Assembly (NCBI RefSeq): GCF_008710145.1
Contig: NZ_VYKL01000046.1
Location: forward strand, 1-45,118
DNA length: 45,118 bases
From: Niallia endozanthoxylica
Lineage (GTDB): Bacteria > Bacillota > Bacilli > Bacillales > Cytobacillaceae
Direction: 5' to 3'
Positions 1 to 8,426 of this stretch are shown here, piece after piece. The position numbers were made by a program, and so were the translations under genes. The notes beneath the pieces were generated by a model, which saw nothing but the letters and a program-made list of their open reading frames with translations, was not told the origin of the DNA and ran no database searches. Within the stretch, counting starts at the first letter, position 1. Every line of letters begins with the position of its first letter.

Positions 1-90
1 CGCTTTAACGCATAAGAATGTTTTACGAACATAGATATAAATCATGTGTTTGATTGGGATATTGCCTCTGTATTGCAATAGCAATAAAAC

Positions 91-110
91 TTTACTGAAC
101 ATTCAGTAAA
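91..110. promoter_or_regulatory. 9-bp inverted repeat, possible operator
   Basis: TTTACTGAA and TTCAGTAAA are perfect 9-bp arms separated by CA. The size and compactness suit a dimeric repressor site of TetR type, but no regulator gene is visible and the left neighbour lies outside the window. The rest of bases 1-387 is AT-rich and I see no gene in it. A second small inverted repeat (GGAGG/CCTCC, about 346-362) lies just upstream of the first gene. Confidence 0.4.
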
Positions 111-387
111 AAGTTCTTGAATGAGTTGGAAGAACATTATATTATTGTAAGATATAAATATCTTTTCTACTTATCAATACTTTCGCCATTCCATTAGGGT
201 GTGAATGCTGTATATTAAATAAAAACATGCAATATGAGCTAATTCTCTTTCACATTCATTACAATATGAAAATAATCTATAGTAGTAGCTAATATATTTT
301 CATCATTACTTTTCTCATTAAAACGAAATCACAATAATAAATAAATGGAGGAATCATACCTCCTATTAAAAAGGGAGATGCAGAACT

Positions 388-1518
388 GTGAAACAAGCCT
401 TAAAACAGATTGAAAAAGACATTTTTGCTGTGTTTGACCATCTCCACTGTCATGCAGAGATTAGTTGGGAAGAGGTTCAAACCACAAAGTTTATTAAGGA
501 ACAGCTTGAAAAGGAAGGTTACCATACCCACACCTTTGAGGATTGCACAGGGGTTATCGGGGAAATAGGAGAAGGTGACTTTACTGTTGCACTAAGAGCT
601 GATATGGATGCACTTTGGCAGGAAAAGGATGGAAAATGGCAAGCTGTTCATTCTTGCGGTCATGATTCACATTCAACGATGGCCCTTGGGGTTGTGAAAT
701 TATTTAATAGAATGGGCTACAAACCGCCCGGTAAACTGAAGGTGATTTTTCAACCAGCAGAGGAAAAAGGCGCTGGCGCTTTGAAAATGCTTGAAAAAAA
801 GGTGATAGATGGTGTTGATTTCTTATATGGAGTGCATCTTCGTCCCATCCAAGAGCTGCGTAGCGGCTATGCCTCTCCTTCCATTTGCCACGGTGCCTCT
901 CAAACCGTTACAGGGGTAATTAAAGGAGTTTCAGCCCATGGAGCACGCCCACATCTTGGTATTAACGTCATTGAGGTTGGCAGCAGCCTGATTCAAGAAA
1001 TAGGCAAAATCCATATGGATCCTCAAGTACCTGCATCCATAAAAATGACAGCGTTTCATGCAGGCGGACCAAATGCAAACGTCATCCCGGACCGTGCTGA
1101 GTTTACGCTCGATTTACGAGCCCAAAACAACGATGTAATGAATGAATTAGAATATAAGCTAACCCAAATTGCAGAAGGCCTTTCTGCTATCTATGACGCA
1201 GACATCAAGTTGAAGTCGGAAATCAAACTTCCAGCAGCACAGGTTGATCCGACAGCTCAGGAAATGATGGAACATGCCATTATTGAAGTAATGGGACAAG
1301 ATTGCTGCGCTCCGCCTGTCATTACATCGGGCGGCGAAGATTTCCACTTCTACTCGCTTATGAAGGAAGATTTGAAGACAACGATGCTTGGACTTGGCTG
1401 TGACCTGACACCAGGACTGCATCACCCGGATATGACATTTAACAAGGACGATATATTAAATGGGGTTCTTATTCTAGCCTCTACTGTGATGAAAACCTTT
1501 GAACGAGGGAAAAAATAA
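388..1518 (+). CDS. M20D-family N-acyl amino acid amidohydrolase (AmhX-like)
   Basis: A 376-residue cytoplasmic metallohydrolase of the M20 peptidase/aminoacylase family, which removes an acyl group from an N-acyl amino acid using a two-metal centre. Visible family motifs are RADMDAL (70-76), HSCGHD (88-93), PAEE (123-126) and a His at 150 in a segment reading HLRPIQEL, which resembles the AmhX branch. Length is normal for the family. The start is GTG, chosen because AAGGGAG lies at 371-377. The next gene, an N-acylamino acid racemase/OSBS-like enolase, suggests that the two process N-acyl (for example N-succinyl) amino acids together; that substrate is inferred. Confidence 0.85.
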   Translation: MKQALKQIEKDIFAVFDHLHCHAEISWEEVQTTKFIKEQLEKEGYHTHTFEDCTGVIGEIGEGDFTVALRADMDALWQEKDGKWQAVHSCGHDSHSTMALGVVKLFNRMGYKPPGKLKVIFQPAEEKGAGALKMLEKKVIDGVDFLYGVHLRPIQELRSGYASPSICHGASQTVTGVIKGVSAHGARPHLGINVIEVGSSLIQEIGKIHMDPQVPASIKMTAFHAGGPNANVIPDRAEFTLDLRAQNNDVMNELEYKLTQIAEGLSAIYDADIKLKSEIKLPAAQVDPTAQEMMEHAIIEVMGQDCCAPPVITSGGEDFHFYSLMKEDLKTTMLGLGCDLTPGLHHPDMTFNKDDILNGVLILASTVMKTFERGKK

Positions 1519-1663
1519 GGTATGATTTTGGAAGATGGCGGCAGGATTACCCCTGCAGCCGGTGAATATTTTTGTAATCAAATTCCCCTGTCGAATTTAC
1601 GTCCGGATTTTTATCAAACTCGCTTGATAAATTACCTATAAAAAATCGCAAGACTCGCCGAAG

Positions 1664-1769
1664 GCTTAACTTCATTCAGCCGGGATTTGAATCCCCACTG
1701 AATCGGAGAGCTATTCGCATTCATCCCCCACTTACAAAAGTAGAGGATAAATGCTGAATGAAGTTAAAG
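1664..1769. repeat. palindromic unit with 15-bp perfect arms
   Basis: TTAACTTCATTCAGC at 1666-1680 is repeated in exact inverse orientation at 1753-1767, enclosing 72 bp that contain a smaller hairpin (GGGATT/AATCCC). The right arm overlaps a weak upstream ATG of the next gene. It could be a small non-autonomous element or an mRNA structure. A 7-bp hairpin (TTATCAA/TTGATAA) lies shortly upstream. Confidence 0.6.
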
Positions 1770-1793
1770 AATCTGAAACCACGGAGGCATAAG

Positions 1794-2912
1794 ATGAAGC
1801 TGGATCGCGTCGTATTAAGACATTTACAAATGAAACAAAAATCACCTTTTTCAACAAGCTACGGGACGTTTACAACAAAGGACTTTATTTTGGTCGAGGC
1901 CATTGATGAAGACGGCATCACAGGCTGGGGAGAGGGTGTTGCGTTTCATGTTCCATGGTATACCGAAGAAACAGTGAAGACAAGCTGGCATATGCTCGAG
2001 GACTTCCTATTGCCGCTCGCATTCAATTCCCCTTTTGAACATCCGGATGAACTGAACACACGCTTTTCTTTTATCAAAAAAAATAACATGGCAAAAGCAG
2101 CGATTGAAGGTGCCGTTTGGGATCTTTATTCAAAAAGGAAGGGTATTTCGTTAAGCCAAGCCCTCGGAGGGAAAAAGAAGAGCATCGAAGCCGGTATTGC
2201 CATTGGCATTCAGAAGACGACTGATGACCTGCTTCGCATCATTGATAAATATGCGGTAGAAGGATACCGCCGAATGAAAATCAAAATTAAACCTGGCTTG
2301 GATGTTGAGTTGATTGCCGCCATCCGCAAGCAGTTCCCGACGATTCCGTTAATGGCCGATGCGAACTCAGCCTATACTCTAGCAGATATTGACCTGCTGA
2401 AAGAGTTGGATCAATATGGACTGATGATGATTGAACAGCCGCTCGGCTCGGATGATATTATCGATCATGCTACGCTGCAAGCACAGATTCAGACGCCGAT
2501 TTGTTTGGATGAGAGTATTCTTTCTATCGAGGATACACGAAAGGCGATTGAACTTGGAAGCTGTAAAGTGATAAATGTAAAAATTGGCCGTGTCGGTGGA
2601 TTATCTGAGGCTATAAAGATTCACGACTTGTGTAAAGAAAGGGAAATACCTGTTTGGTGCGGCGGCATGCTGGAAGCTGGAGTGGGACGAGCGCACAATA
2701 TTGCAATTACGTCATTGGAAAACTTCACAATGCCTGGAGATACGGCTGGTTCCTCCCATTATTGGGAACGAGATATTATTGATCCTGAGGTTGAGGTAAA
2801 GAATGGATTGATTACAGTACCTGAGCAGCCTGGGATTGGGTATGAGGTGAACAGGAAGATGGTTGATTATTATACGGTTAAGGCGAGAACCTTTCGAGGG
2901 GCTGCAAAATAA
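1794..2912 (+). CDS. N-succinylamino acid racemase / o-succinylbenzoate synthase-family enolase
   Basis: A 372-residue enolase-superfamily protein of the low-GC MenC/NSAR group. Seen: an N-terminal capping domain with the PWYTEET segment, the KIKIK strand (162-166) carrying one catalytic lysine, metal ligands Asp189, Glu214 and Asp239, and the second catalytic lysine Lys263. The family either makes o-succinylbenzoate for menaquinone or racemises N-succinylamino acids; many members do both. No other men gene is present and an M20 deacylase lies directly upstream, so the racemase role is favoured by inference. An ATG at 1758 is in frame, but GGAGG at 1783-1787 sits 6 nt before the ATG at 1794, so the later start is used. 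Confidence 0.85.
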   Translation: MKLDRVVLRHLQMKQKSPFSTSYGTFTTKDFILVEAIDEDGITGWGEGVAFHVPWYTEETVKTSWHMLEDFLLPLAFNSPFEHPDELNTRFSFIKKNNMAKAAIEGAVWDLYSKRKGISLSQALGGKKKSIEAGIAIGIQKTTDDLLRIIDKYAVEGYRRMKIKIKPGLDVELIAAIRKQFPTIPLMADANSAYTLADIDLLKELDQYGLMMIEQPLGSDDIIDHATLQAQIQTPICLDESILSIEDTRKAIELGSCKVINVKIGRVGGLSEAIKIHDLCKEREIPVWCGGMLEAGVGRAHNIAITSLENFTMPGDTAGSSHYWERDIIDPEVEVKNGLITVPEQPGIGYEVNRKMVDYYTVKARTFRGAAK

Positions 2913-2947
2913 ACAGCTATTACATTCTTTCCAAGGCACACAATAAT

Positions 2948-2970
2948 GCACCCGCGAAAATTACGGGTGC
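2948..2970. terminator. hairpin between convergent genes
   Basis: GCACCCG and CGGGTGC form a 7-bp GC-rich stem with a 9-nt loop between the ends of two convergent genes. Neither strand has a long T run, so it may be a weak bidirectional terminator. Confidence 0.5.
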
Positions 2971-2985
2971 TTCTCAAATCTTCAA

Positions 2986-3954
2986 TTATATCCCCCTCGA
3001 ATGCCATTTCCAAGCACTTGCAATCATGTCCACTAATGAATACTTCGCCTTCCAGCCAAGCTCCTTGAAGACTTTTTCTGAAGAGGCAACAAGTCTCGCC
3101 GGGTCCCCTTCTCTGCGATTCGCCATAATCATATTCGCTTGCTTCCCGGTCACTTTTTCACAGGTTTCAATTACCTCTTTTACAGAATAACCTAAGCCAT
3201 TGCCAAGGTTATAAATGGCGGTTTCTTTATTACCCAACAGCAGGGCATCAAGCGCTAACATATGCGCCCTCGCTATATCTGTTACATGAATATAATCGCG
3301 GATACAAGTACCGTCTGGTGTGTCATAATCACTGCCAAACACAAAAATGCTTTCACGCTCCCCTAGCAGCTGCTGCAGCACAATTGGAATTAAGTGAGTT
3401 TCCGGATAATGCTTTTCACCGATTTCACCTGTTCCATAGGCACCGGCCGCATTGAAATAACGGAGTACAACATAATGGAAACCGTACGCTCTCGCATAAT
3501 CTGCCAATATCTGTTCAATCATTAACTTGGAACGACCGTACGGGTTGATTGGAAGAGTCGGAGTTTCTTCTGTAATCAGCTCAAACTTGGGAACCCCATA
3601 TACTGCTGCAGTCGAAGAAAATATGAAATTTTTCACCTCATACTTCTTCATAGCTTCTAATAATATCATGGTTGCAGCTACATTATTTTGATAATATTTC
3701 ATCGGATCTACAACCGATTCACCAACAAGACTGTTGGCCGCAAAATGCATCACCGCTTCTATTCCATAGGTAGAAAATACAGAATCCAAATCCCCAACAT
3801 CCCCTAAATCCCCTTCAACAAAAATAGCTTTCTCATCAACGGCCCATCTATGGCCAGTTGATAGATTGTCGAGTACCACTACTTCCTTCTCTTTTACTAA
3901 TTCTTTAACCATATGGCTGCCTATATAACCGGCCCCGCCGATGACTAAAATCAT
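2986..3954 (-). CDS. galE: UDP-glucose 4-epimerase
   Basis: A 322-residue extended short-chain dehydrogenase/reductase that interconverts UDP-glucose and UDP-galactose with bound NAD, supplying galactose metabolism and cell-surface polysaccharides. Seen: the Rossmann motif GGAGYIGSH at the N-terminus, the SSTAAVYG segment (113-120) with the catalytic Ser/Thr, and Tyr139-x3-Lys143 in YGRSK. The reading frame is open for 34 further codons upstream, but the family N-terminus MILVIGGAGYIGS and a ribosome binding site (AAAGGGGA, 3961-3968) fix the start at 3954. It appears to be a single-gene unit. Confidence 0.95.
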   Translation of the reverse strand: MILVIGGAGYIGSHMVKELVKEKEVVVLDNLSTGHRWAVDEKAIFVEGDLGDVGDLDSVFSTYGIEAVMHFAANSLVGESVVDPMKYYQNNVAATMILLEAMKKYEVKNFIFSSTAAVYGVPKFELITEETPTLPINPYGRSKLMIEQILADYARAYGFHYVVLRYFNAAGAYGTGEIGEKHYPETHLIPIVLQQLLGERESIFVFGSDYDTPDGTCIRDYIHVTDIARAHMLALDALLLGNKETAIYNLGNGLGYSVKEVIETCEKVTGKQANMIMANRREGDPARLVASSEKVFKELGWKAKYSLVDMIASAWKWHSRGI

Positions 3955-4192
3955 GGAAGCATCCCCTTTAAATAAGATCCAAGATAAAGCCATAGCATTT
4001 CTAAAACTTATCCTCAAATTAAAATTTAAAAGGAATTTTTTCAAAAAATCTGCCATTTTTCTATCAGTCTTTTAATTTTATAGTAGTAGTCCTAGGATTC
4101 TTTATTATCTGCTGACCTCTCTATTACGGTGAGATTTTTCAAATGTAAATCCCCTCTTCTATTGCTGCAGATCCCTCTATATTATTTCTATC

Positions 4193-4456
4193 TTAATCAT
4201 CGCCCCCTCCACCTGAATCACTGCCACTGGAGGAATCTCCACTGTTTGATTCAGGATTATTATCATAGTCGTTATCGTGGTCATAATAGTGGCTGCTGCC
4301 ATGAGAACCCCTTTTTACACTGCTTCGTTTAGTTGGAAAAAGAATAATGGCTAAAACAACAGCCGCAATCCCTAGTCCTTCATTATTTGTAATAAAGAAA
4401 ATAATACCAAGCAAGACAAGCAGGACACTGAATATCCTTAACATAACCTTTGTCAT
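4193..4456 (-). CDS. small two-helix membrane protein with Ser/Gly/Asp-rich tail
   Basis: An 87-residue protein I do not recognise. Residues about 7-24 and 27-42 are hydrophobic and probably form two membrane helices with a short turn. The rest is hydrophilic and low in complexity, rich in His, Asp, Ser and Gly, and ends in GGGGDD. A GGGGG-type ribosome binding site precedes the ATG. The gap between it and galE (about 4057-4192) holds nothing clear. Function unknown. Confidence 0.65.
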   Translation of the reverse strand: MTKVMLRIFSVLLVLLGIIFFITNNEGLGIAAVVLAIILFPTKRSSVKRGSHGSSHYYDHDNDYDNNPESNSGDSSSGSDSGGGGDD

Positions 4457-4617
4457 TTAGAGATTCCCCCTAAACATTTTTTTATAGATATTCAGTTTTA
4501 CTCTTATATATTCACAGCAATATGTTCCGTATAAAGAACTTTTATAACAAATTTCGTTCTATTTAGGTTATAATTATTTAAATATTTAAAATTTAAAATA
4601 TTCAGGGAGGTTTTGTT

Positions 4618-4746
4618 ATGCCTTTAATAGCGATGAAAGAGATCCTCACACCACTAAAACTAGTAGGTATTCGGTTATTTAAATCAAGTGATGGGGAGTA
4701 TTATATAAAATTTTGGAATTGTCCGAGGAGAAAAATTATTAATTAA
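4618..4746 (+). CDS. 42-residue small protein, paralogue 1
   Basis: A short ORF with ATG start and a strong GGGAGG site at 4605-4610. The protein begins MPLIAMKEI, contains TPLKLVGIRLF and ends in a basic tail (CPRRKIIN). It matches the product of the next ORF at 28 of 42 positions, with the same length and no gaps. Such conservation with different codons argues that both are real genes. There is no signal peptide or membrane segment. A TATAAT-like box lies upstream near 4568-4573. I do not recognise the family. Confidence 0.7.
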   Translation: MPLIAMKEILTPLKLVGIRLFKSSDGEYYIKFWNCPRRKIIN

Positions 4747-4873
4747 TAGAGAAACGCTGTTTATAAAGTGGTATATTGCAATTTTCAAAAATACAAATGT
4801 TAAATTTGACAGAATAGTGTATAATTAATAGTGATAAAAGTCACACTACTAAATTTAAAAGGAGAGATTAATA

Positions 4874-5002
4874 TTGCCTTTAGTTGAAATGAAAGAAATT
4901 AGCACACCACTTAAACTGGTAGGAATAAAACTTTTCAGATCAAGAGAAGGCGAAATTTATGTGAAATTTAGAAATCGCCCGCGAAAAAAGCTCTTTAATT
5001 AG
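4874..5002 (+). CDS. 42-residue small protein, paralogue 2
   Basis: The second member of the tandem pair, starting at TTG with AAAGGAGAG at about 4858-4866. It begins MPLVEMKEI, shares TPLKLVGIKLF and has an even more basic C-terminus (RPRKKLFN). A separate TATAAT lies upstream near 4821, so it may be transcribed on its own. Its last 8 bases overlap the end of a convergent VanZ-like remnant. The basic, strand-like composition might suit binding to RNA, DNA or a protein partner, but nothing shows which. Confidence 0.7.
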   Translation: MPLVEMKEISTPLKLVGIKLFRSREGEIYVKFRNRPRKKLFN

Positions 5003-5291
5003 GATCGCTATCTCTCCACACCTGTCCTGCCGCATTCCTCTTTATCTGCATAATTATGGCTGAAAGGAATAGACCCGATAGGACTCCAACAGCATAAAAT
5101 CCTACATCAAAGAGCCTTCCAGCTCGTACAAAGAACAGCTGGAAGAGCTCAGTCATATATCCATACCATATACAAGTAACAAAGCAGAACTGGTACGAGT
5201 GAAAACATTGGAGAGCAAGGAGCCTTAATAGAAAAAACGAAAGGATATGGCCTACTTTCTGGATCATAAATCCTTCTGTGATGGCCGGCAA
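4995..5291 (-). pseudogene. VanZ-like protein, N-terminally truncated
   Basis: The 98-residue frame has VanZ-family features: QKVGHILSFFLL, then a helix ending in YGYMTELFQLFF, the RAGRLFDVGF segment and a last hydrophobic helix. VanZ-like proteins are small membrane proteins, some linked to teicoplanin resistance, most of unknown function. The usual first membrane helix before the KVGH segment is absent: an in-frame stop lies a few codons upstream, and the only start is a TTG without a clear ribosome binding site. A decayed copy is most likely. Confidence 0.55.
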
Positions 5292-5442
5292 TGGAGAAAG
5301 AACATTGAAAAATCAGGTGACTTCTGAAATGTAAAATGGACTGAATGAAGAATGATTAATTCATGTAAATTAGACACTTAGGTCTTTTAAAAAAAAACGG
5401 CTCTTGCCCAGATATAAAGAAACATCGTTTTAACTATTAACA

Positions 5443-5541
5443 AACTATTCGCACTTTCCAATAGTTAGTACAAACCGTTTGAAAATGTACTTTCAGCCTT
5501 AAAAGCAACCGATGCCGAACGAGTTCTCGGCATCTTTTTTT
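5443..5541 (+). ncRNA. possible small RNA with three hairpins
   Basis: In a 480-bp stretch without a gene (5300-5778), three hairpins follow one another on this strand: AACTATT/AATAGTT (5443-5466), AGTAC/GTACT (5467-5490) and a perfect intrinsic terminator (5511-5541). No + strand ORF precedes the terminator closely, so it may end a small RNA. I could not assign a convincing promoter. The remaining gap sequence shows nothing clear. Confidence 0.3.
5511..5541 (+). terminator. intrinsic terminator without an obvious gene
   Basis: GATGCCGA and TCGGCATC form a perfect 8-bp stem, followed by seven T residues. It is more than 500 bp beyond the nearest + strand gene end. Confidence 0.75.
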
Positions 5542-5778
5542 GTGTACTGATGCTCTGTTAATAATATGATTGTAGCTTCTTCACTATTGAATAGCAGAAG
5601 TCTGATAAAATAATACGATACTACTAGATTGTTTCAATGAGGAAAACACTTTTCCAGAAAAAATGTTTCCAATTTCACATGTTATTTCTTATAATAATTT
5701 ATTAAACGCTCCCCATCTGTCTAAATGGCTGTTGACGGGGTAAATTAGTATAAATGCATATAAAAAGAAGGGAATTAT

Positions 5779-6459
5779 ATGAAACGGAAATATCTATACA
5801 TAGGCGGCTGTGTTTTAGCGATTGTACTCATTACATTCAGTGTTTTCCAGTGGAATTCAAAGGTGGAGACAACTGTCGAAAAATCTAAAGAAGACCTTAA
5901 AGTGGCTGAAACTAAAAAGAAAACTACTAGTGAGAACGGAGAATCTCCTGAAAATGCAGAGGGGTTGGCTGATGAAGGTACAACTAGTAATCCGAATAGT
6001 AATCCTGCAAAAGGGAACAATCACTCTACAACTCATTCAAACACCGAGTCAGGAAATGGACAATCGCAAACAGACGGCACATCAGACACTGAAGGAAACA
6101 CCGAATCCCCCCGTTTCAAAGGTACTTCCTTAGAGCAGATAAAGGCAGCTTACCGAACTATTTTCTCGGATCTTGAAGTTCAGGAAACGAGCAGAGCGGA
6201 CCAATTAATGGTCCAAGCAAAGGCTGATTATGTCAGCGGTAAAATGACAAAATCAGACCTTGTGGTTAAATATCAAGATGCAGCAACGGCTCTCGAGCAA
6301 AATGCTGATAAAATATTTAATACCATTTACAATCAGTTACTGGATGACTTAGAAAAATATGGCCATAATCCAAGCGAAGCGGTAGAATTTAAAGACGAGT
6401 ATGAAGCAAAGAAACAGCAGCGTCTGGCACGAATATTTAGTGAATTAGAAGCTTTTTAA
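5779..6459 (+). CDS. membrane-anchored protein with low-complexity linker and helical C-terminal domain
   Basis: A 226-residue protein I cannot assign to a family. A basic N-terminus and one hydrophobic segment (about 5-23) suggest a signal anchor. Residues about 30-112 are a hydrophilic linker rich in Ser, Thr, Asn, Glu and Gly, and residues about 115-226 look like an all-helical domain outside the cell. There is no lipobox cysteine after the hydrophobic stretch. An AAGAAGGG-type ribosome binding site precedes the ATG and a strong terminator follows, so it is monocistronic. Confidence 0.75.
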   Translation: MKRKYLYIGGCVLAIVLITFSVFQWNSKVETTVEKSKEDLKVAETKKKTTSENGESPENAEGLADEGTTSNPNSNPAKGNNHSTTHSNTESGNGQSQTDGTSDTEGNTESPRFKGTSLEQIKAAYRTIFSDLEVQETSRADQLMVQAKADYVSGKMTKSDLVVKYQDAATALEQNADKIFNTIYNQLLDDLEKYGHNPSEAVEFKDEYEAKKQQRLARIFSELEAF

Positions 6460-6467
6460 CTAAAAAT

Positions 6468-6512
6468 AAAAGCTTACTTAAAACCTACATCAAGCAGGTT
6501 TTAAGCTTTTTT
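6468..6512 (+). terminator. intrinsic terminator
   Basis: AAAAGCTT plus AAAACCT pair with AGGTTTTAAGCTTTT, with a small bulge on the left arm, followed by T residues. It ends the gene at 5779-6459. Confidence 0.85.
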
Positions 6513-6536
6513 CATTTTCTTTCTGCCCGTCGCACA

Positions 6537-6567
6537 AAAGGGATGACTCAAATGAGCCATCCCTTTT
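6537..6567 (-). terminator. intrinsic terminator for the BY-kinase operon
   Basis: AAAAGGGATG pairs with CATCCCTTTT. It lies 11 bp beyond the stop of the minus-strand kinase gene, with T residues on that strand. Confidence 0.75.
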
Positions 6568-6578
6568 GCCGTATTCCC

Positions 6579-7277
6579 TTATTCACTACCGTAATAGTAG
6601 TAGTAATGACTCTGGTTGACATTTTTATGATTTAACACGGTACCAAGAAGTTTTCCGTTAGCTGATAATAATAATTCCTTTGCTTTGATTGCAGCTTCAA
6701 CTTCCGTCTCACCACTCTTAATCACAAGAATCGTGCCGTCACATAGATTGGCCAGTATTTGTGCATCTGTTACTGCAAGTACAGGCGGTGTATCAATAAG
6801 GATCATGTCATACTGTTCTAAAGCTTTATCAAGTAGATCCTTCATTACTTGTGACCCAAGCAGCTCCGCAGGATTTGGTGGGATAGGTCCTGTTGTCAGA
6901 ATAGATAAATTCTCTATGGCTGATTCTTGGATACATCCCTCGAGACTACCTCGTTTTGTTAGAACATGTGTTAAACCTTTTTGATTTTCGACGTTAAATT
7001 TATAATGAACGGTCGGCTTACGCATATCCGCATCAATCAAAAGAGTTTTCTTCCCTTGCTGTGCAAACACAATCGCTAAATTCGCAACCGTTGTTGATTT
7101 CCCTTCCCCCGGTGCTGAAGAAGTGACAACAATTGAACGAATTCCTAAATCAGATGAAAATTGGATATTTGTCCGAATCGTTCTGTACTGTTCAGAAATC
7201 GGTGAACGGGAATTTAGGAAGGTAACTAAGGACTTTTTATTTGGAAGCTTATTTTTTTCCTTTTTCTTAAACTTCAA
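6579..7277 (-). CDS. CpsD/CapB-family protein tyrosine kinase (BY-kinase)
   Basis: A 232-residue cytoplasmic bacterial tyrosine kinase, the ATP-binding half of the two-protein system that controls capsule or exopolysaccharide chain length. Seen: Walker A SSAPGEGKST (about 54-63), Walker A' LLIDADMRKP, Walker B ILIDTPPV and a C-terminal run of five tyrosines, the usual autophosphorylation cluster. A GTG at 7286 is in frame, but AAGGGGGG lies directly against it; the same site is 8 nt from the TTG at 7277, so that start is chosen. It overlaps the end of its membrane activator gene by 11 bp, implying coupled translation. Related to YwqD/EpsB of B. subtilis. Confidence 0.9.
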   Translation of the reverse strand: MKFKKKEKNKLPNKKSLVTFLNSRSPISEQYRTIRTNIQFSSDLGIRSIVVTSSAPGEGKSTTVANLAIVFAQQGKKTLLIDADMRKPTVHYKFNVENQKGLTHVLTKRGSLEGCIQESAIENLSILTTGPIPPNPAELLGSQVMKDLLDKALEQYDMILIDTPPVLAVTDAQILANLCDGTILVIKSGETEVEAAIKAKELLLSANGKLLGTVLNHKNVNQSHYYYYYGSE

Positions 7278-8019
7278 CCTTTGCACCCCCCTTATTGTTC
7301 ATAATTGACGATTTATTGGCAGTACTTTTTTGATTTTCTAATTCAATTGTATTAACCGCTCCAAGTACCGGCAATCCAAGTAACTTCTCAATATCCTGTT
7401 CATTCTTAATCGTGTTATCAAGATATTCTAATAAGAAGGCAATCCCTACGGAAGCCATTAATCCGACAACGAGAGCAATCGCCATATTTAGCACCGGCTG
7501 CGGTTTAATTGGAGTTGGATTTTCTGGCATCTCTGCAGGCGTTAGAATATGAATATTATCAATCCTCATAAGTGCTGAAATTTCACGCTGGAATACCTTT
7601 GCAATTTCGTTTGCAATGGTCACGGCCTTTGCAGGGTTTTCATTTTGGACCGCAATACTGACAACCTGAGAATCACCTTCCTGTGTAACATTTATATGGC
7701 TATTCAAACCTTGTGCAGATGTATCTAAATCCAATTCTTCAATTACCTGGTCTAAAATATATGGACTTTTTAAAATAACATTGTACGTTTCAATGTATTT
7801 TGCATCATTATCAAATGACATGCCTGCAATAGATGCTAATGATCCTGCCGCAGCTTGGCTGACTAGAATCTGAGTGGATGCCTGATAAACCGGCTTTAAA
7901 AAGGAATAGCTGACAACACCGCTTGCTACAGTTGCAAGCACGGTTATGATGACAATCATTGATAATCTCTTTCTTAAAACAGCAAATAATTCCCTCAAAC
8001 TTATCGTTTCTTCTTCCAT
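7267..8019 (-). CDS. polysaccharide co-polymerase / BY-kinase activator (Wzz, CapA/YwqC-like)
   Basis: A 250-residue membrane protein with one helix near the N-terminus (about 20-42), an extracellular Wzz-like domain and a second helix near residues 180-200. The PxxP-type segment before the second helix (NPTPIKPQPVL) is typical of this group. It activates the adjacent tyrosine kinase through its cytoplasmic C-terminal tail. It is first in a two-gene operon. No glycosyltransferase or polymerase gene is in the window, so the pair may act on a polysaccharide locus elsewhere. Confidence 0.9.
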   Translation of the reverse strand: MEEETISLRELFAVLRKRLSMIVIITVLATVASGVVSYSFLKPVYQASTQILVSQAAAGSLASIAGMSFDNDAKYIETYNVILKSPYILDQVIEELDLDTSAQGLNSHINVTQEGDSQVVSIAVQNENPAKAVTIANEIAKVFQREISALMRIDNIHILTPAEMPENPTPIKPQPVLNMAIALVVGLMASVGIAFLLEYLDNTIKNEQDIEKLLGLPVLGAVNTIELENQKSTANKSSIMNNKGGAKVEV

Positions 8020-8117
8020 GTGGCCCTCCTAATTGTGCATGTGTTTATTGCTCCTGCTCTTATTAAGAAGCAGTCGCTATTATTCTACAAAATAAGTCTA
8101 AATTCCCAATAGTTTCT

Positions 8118-8145
8118 ATTATAGTCGAAAAACGTAAAAAACCAA
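8118..8145 (-). promoter_or_regulatory. candidate sigma-A promoter for the Wzz/BY-kinase operon
   Basis: On the minus strand TTGGTT (8140-8145), a 16-nt spacer and TATAAT (8118-8123) lie about 100 bp upstream of the start. Another TATAAT-like box occurs near 8295. The 400-bp gap 8020-8426 otherwise holds no gene I can see. Confidence 0.45.
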
Positions 8146-8426
8146 AGACTTTCCTAATGGTAAATTACTAGTAAAAGTTTTTGTTTTTCAAATAATAATT
8201 TTTCGCCCTTTTGACAAAATTTCTTGTTGGGAATTACCACCTCATTTTCTATCATATAAGGCGTTTTTTATTCCATTTGAAACCACAGGAGTAATTATAC
8301 TATAATTCTACAAACCTCAACAAAAAAATTTATTGGTAATTAACCAGGCTAAAAGCCTTTTTATTTTAAATTCACAGAAAAGTGTTAAAATATCTAGATA
8401 ACACTTGAAAGGTTGATTGGTTCACC

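Noticed and set aside
4824..4860. TAGTG/CACTA inverted repeat before the second small protein as an operator
   Set aside because: The arms are only 5 bp and imperfectly centred; too weak to list as a site.
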